From JBGQAS01 sp963699305 (GTDB lineage: Bacteria; Chloroflexota; Anaerolineae; Anaerolineales; Anaerolineaceae): a DNA stretch of 64,000 bases. The position numbers and the translations under genes were made by a program. The DNA is taken from positions 310,001 through 374,000 of the forward strand of contig OY969431.1 of NCBI GenBank assembly GCA_963699305.1, written 5' to 3'. The notes under the pieces are model-generated. The model had not been told where the DNA came from. It saw nothing but the letters and a program-made list of their open reading frames with translations, and searched no databases. Of the stretch, positions 62,949-64,000 are shown one piece after another. The number at the start of each line of letters is the position of its first letter. Position 1 is the stretch's first letter.

Positions 62949-64000
62949 CTGTGACCTTTCTGCTGAGCCATTTTCCAATTTCCACAATGCACAGCAATCC
63001 GATAGCGATACCGCCGACCATAAGGAACTCCTCGAATTTTAATGGAACGATATTGAGCAAGTTCCGCAGTCCGGGGATAACCAGAGCGAGGATTGCTAAT
63101 GCTAGACCCGCAAGGACCGCCCAGATCAACGGTTTATTGTAGCTTAATGGATTCATCTTGAATATGGACTTGCGCATGCTGCGATAGGCAAAGATGTAGA
63201 TCATCGAGTTGATGGCAAAGCTGGCAAACACAATGCTGCGTCCTTCTGAGGGATCTTGATGAACCTGGTAGAAATGATTGAATAGTATCAATGCAACGAT
63301 GGCGCTGGAAATGGATATGACGGCGATCAATGTGCCACCCAGAGGAGTCAGGATGGCATCCTTGATTGATTTCGGTTTTTCAAGCATGATGCCATTTTCC
63401 TTTGGCTCAAAACCCAGCACAATATCGGAAGGACCGTCGCAGATCAGATGGATCCACAAGATTTGGGCGACCAGGAGTGGAGCAGGGAGTCCCAGAAGCA
63501 TGGCACCAAAAATAGTGATCACTTCGGCGAAGGAGTTGGAAAGGGTATAGGCAACTACCTTGCGAATATTTTCAAAGATCACACGCCCCTCTTCGACAGC
63601 AGCCACGATGGTTTTGAAGTTGTTATCAAGGAGGATGAGGTCGGCGGTTTCCTTGGCAACATCCGTGGCAGTACCAACCACCACACCGATATTGGACCGT
63701 TTGAGGGCGGGGGCATCATTTACACCATCCCCCACCATGGCGGTGACTTCGTTATTGGATTGCAGGGCTTTGACGATCCGCAATTTGTCCTGGGGACGAA
63801 TGCGGGCGAAAACAGAGACGAATCTCACGCGCTGCTTCAATTCCGTATCATCCATCCTGGCGAGCTCTTCACCTTCGATGATCTGATCGCCTTCCTCAAA
63901 TATGCCGATATTTCGTGCAATCCGCTCGGCAGTCAAGCGGTAATCTCCGGTGATCATCTTGACCCGAATACCTGCCCGATGGGCTATCTGTATGGCTTCT
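62914..64000 (-). CDS. P2-type cation ATPase, N-terminal part beyond the window
   Basis: C-terminal 361 residues of a Ca2+/Na+/K+-ATPase-like pump. Visible are the P-domain KMITGDYRLTAERIARNIG, FARIRPQDKLRIVKALQ, hinge GDGVNDAPALKRSNIGVVVG, AKETADLILLDNNF, then TM5 to TM10 with AEVITIFGAMLLGLPAPLLVAQILWIHLICDGPSDIVLGFEP. The TM6 region N/D-type ligands (ICDGPSD) resemble the calcium-pump LVTDGLPA pattern, with changes. The ion cannot be set from this part. The gene starts right of the window. Confidence 0.9.
   Translation of the reverse strand, partial: EAIQIAHRAGIRVKMITGDYRLTAERIARNIGIFEEGDQIIEGEELARMDDTELKQRVRFVSVFARIRPQDKLRIVKALQSNNEVTAMVGDGVNDAPALKRSNIGVVVGTATDVAKETADLILLDNNFKTIVAAVEEGRVIFENIRKVVAYTLSNSFAEVITIFGAMLLGLPAPLLVAQILWIHLICDGPSDIVLGFEPKENGIMLEKPKSIKDAILTPLGGTLIAVISISSAIVALILFNHFYQVHQDPSEGRSIVFASFAINSMIYIFAYRSMRKSIFKMNPLSYNKPLIWAVLAGLALAILALVIPGLRNLLNIVPLKFEEFLMVGGIAIGLLCIVEIGKWLSRKVTDGRARRHQAAN

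Overview
The window looks like part of a chromosome from an uncultured Anaerolineae-type member of the Chloroflexota. This is inferred from gene content and style only: Thr/Pro-rich lipoprotein linkers, a GT-C glycosyltransferase fused to an NHL propeller, a domain-permuted family-5 solute-binding protein, and many genes with a -10 box directly before the start codon. No rRNA operon, IS element, prophage or CRISPR array was seen. The tRNAs are Sec, Val(CAC), Cys(GCA) and Gly(GCC).

Layout. 0-4.6 kb: a peptide/opine-type ABC importer on the minus strand (ATPase cut by the left edge, two permeases, binding protein) and a small lipoprotein. 4.7-9.1 kb: a DUF4190 protein, a tRNA-Sec gene with its own promoter, an M50 protease, frameshifted RNase Z, adenosine-specific kinase and a lipoprotein. 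9.1-12.4 kb: solitary DNA methyltransferase, AlkD-like protein, a badly broken nucleoside phosphorylase, frameshifted lipA. 12.4-18.9 kb: RNA modification genes: rsmI, yhhQ, rsmE, and a tight operon tgt - rmt1 - rmt2 - rsmF. The two rmt genes belong to the ArmA/Rmt/FmrO 16S rRNA G1405 methyltransferase family. 19-23.4 kb: a radical SAM DNA-repair-type protein and a CadC/SmtB regulator with a P1B metal ATPase. 23.4-31.3 kb: phosphatase / C39 protease / LRR operon, methyltransferase, lipoprotein, PAP2 / nucleotidyltransferase / quinate-dehydrogenase-like operon. 31.4-36.7 kb: permuted binding protein, TPR-membrane protein, HIBADH-family dehydrogenase, methyltransferase, TspO-like protein. 36.7-39.7 kb: valS, broken in many places, behind an intact promoter and T-box leader. 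39.8-49.5 kb: sugar-type binding protein, rnhA, Yip1 protein, two tRNAs, aldo/keto reductase, rsmG, recF, def, a cyclic-nucleotide-domain/PH membrane protein, and a serine beta-lactamase-like protein. 49.6-58.6 kb: glycosyltransferase-NHL fusion, holin-like protein, GNAT, clpC, gmd. 58.6-64 kb: lytic transglycosylase, cupredoxin lipoprotein, a putative leader-peptide attenuator before a small orphan gene and an MFS exporter, a HAD hydrolase, a GbsR/MarR regulator, and a P2-type cation ATPase cut by the right edge.

The strongest candidates for new biology are (i) the tandem Rmt-family genes placed with rsmF and tgt, near other genes acting on the 30S decoding centre, (ii) the 30-codon Leu/Val/Ala-rich leader peptide overlapping mutually exclusive hairpins at 59.7-59.9 kb, and (iii) the circularly permuted binding protein. 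A caveat applies throughout: single-base indels, several in homopolymers, interrupt at least seven genes, including normally essential valS. Consensus-sequence error is therefore as likely as real decay for those loci.
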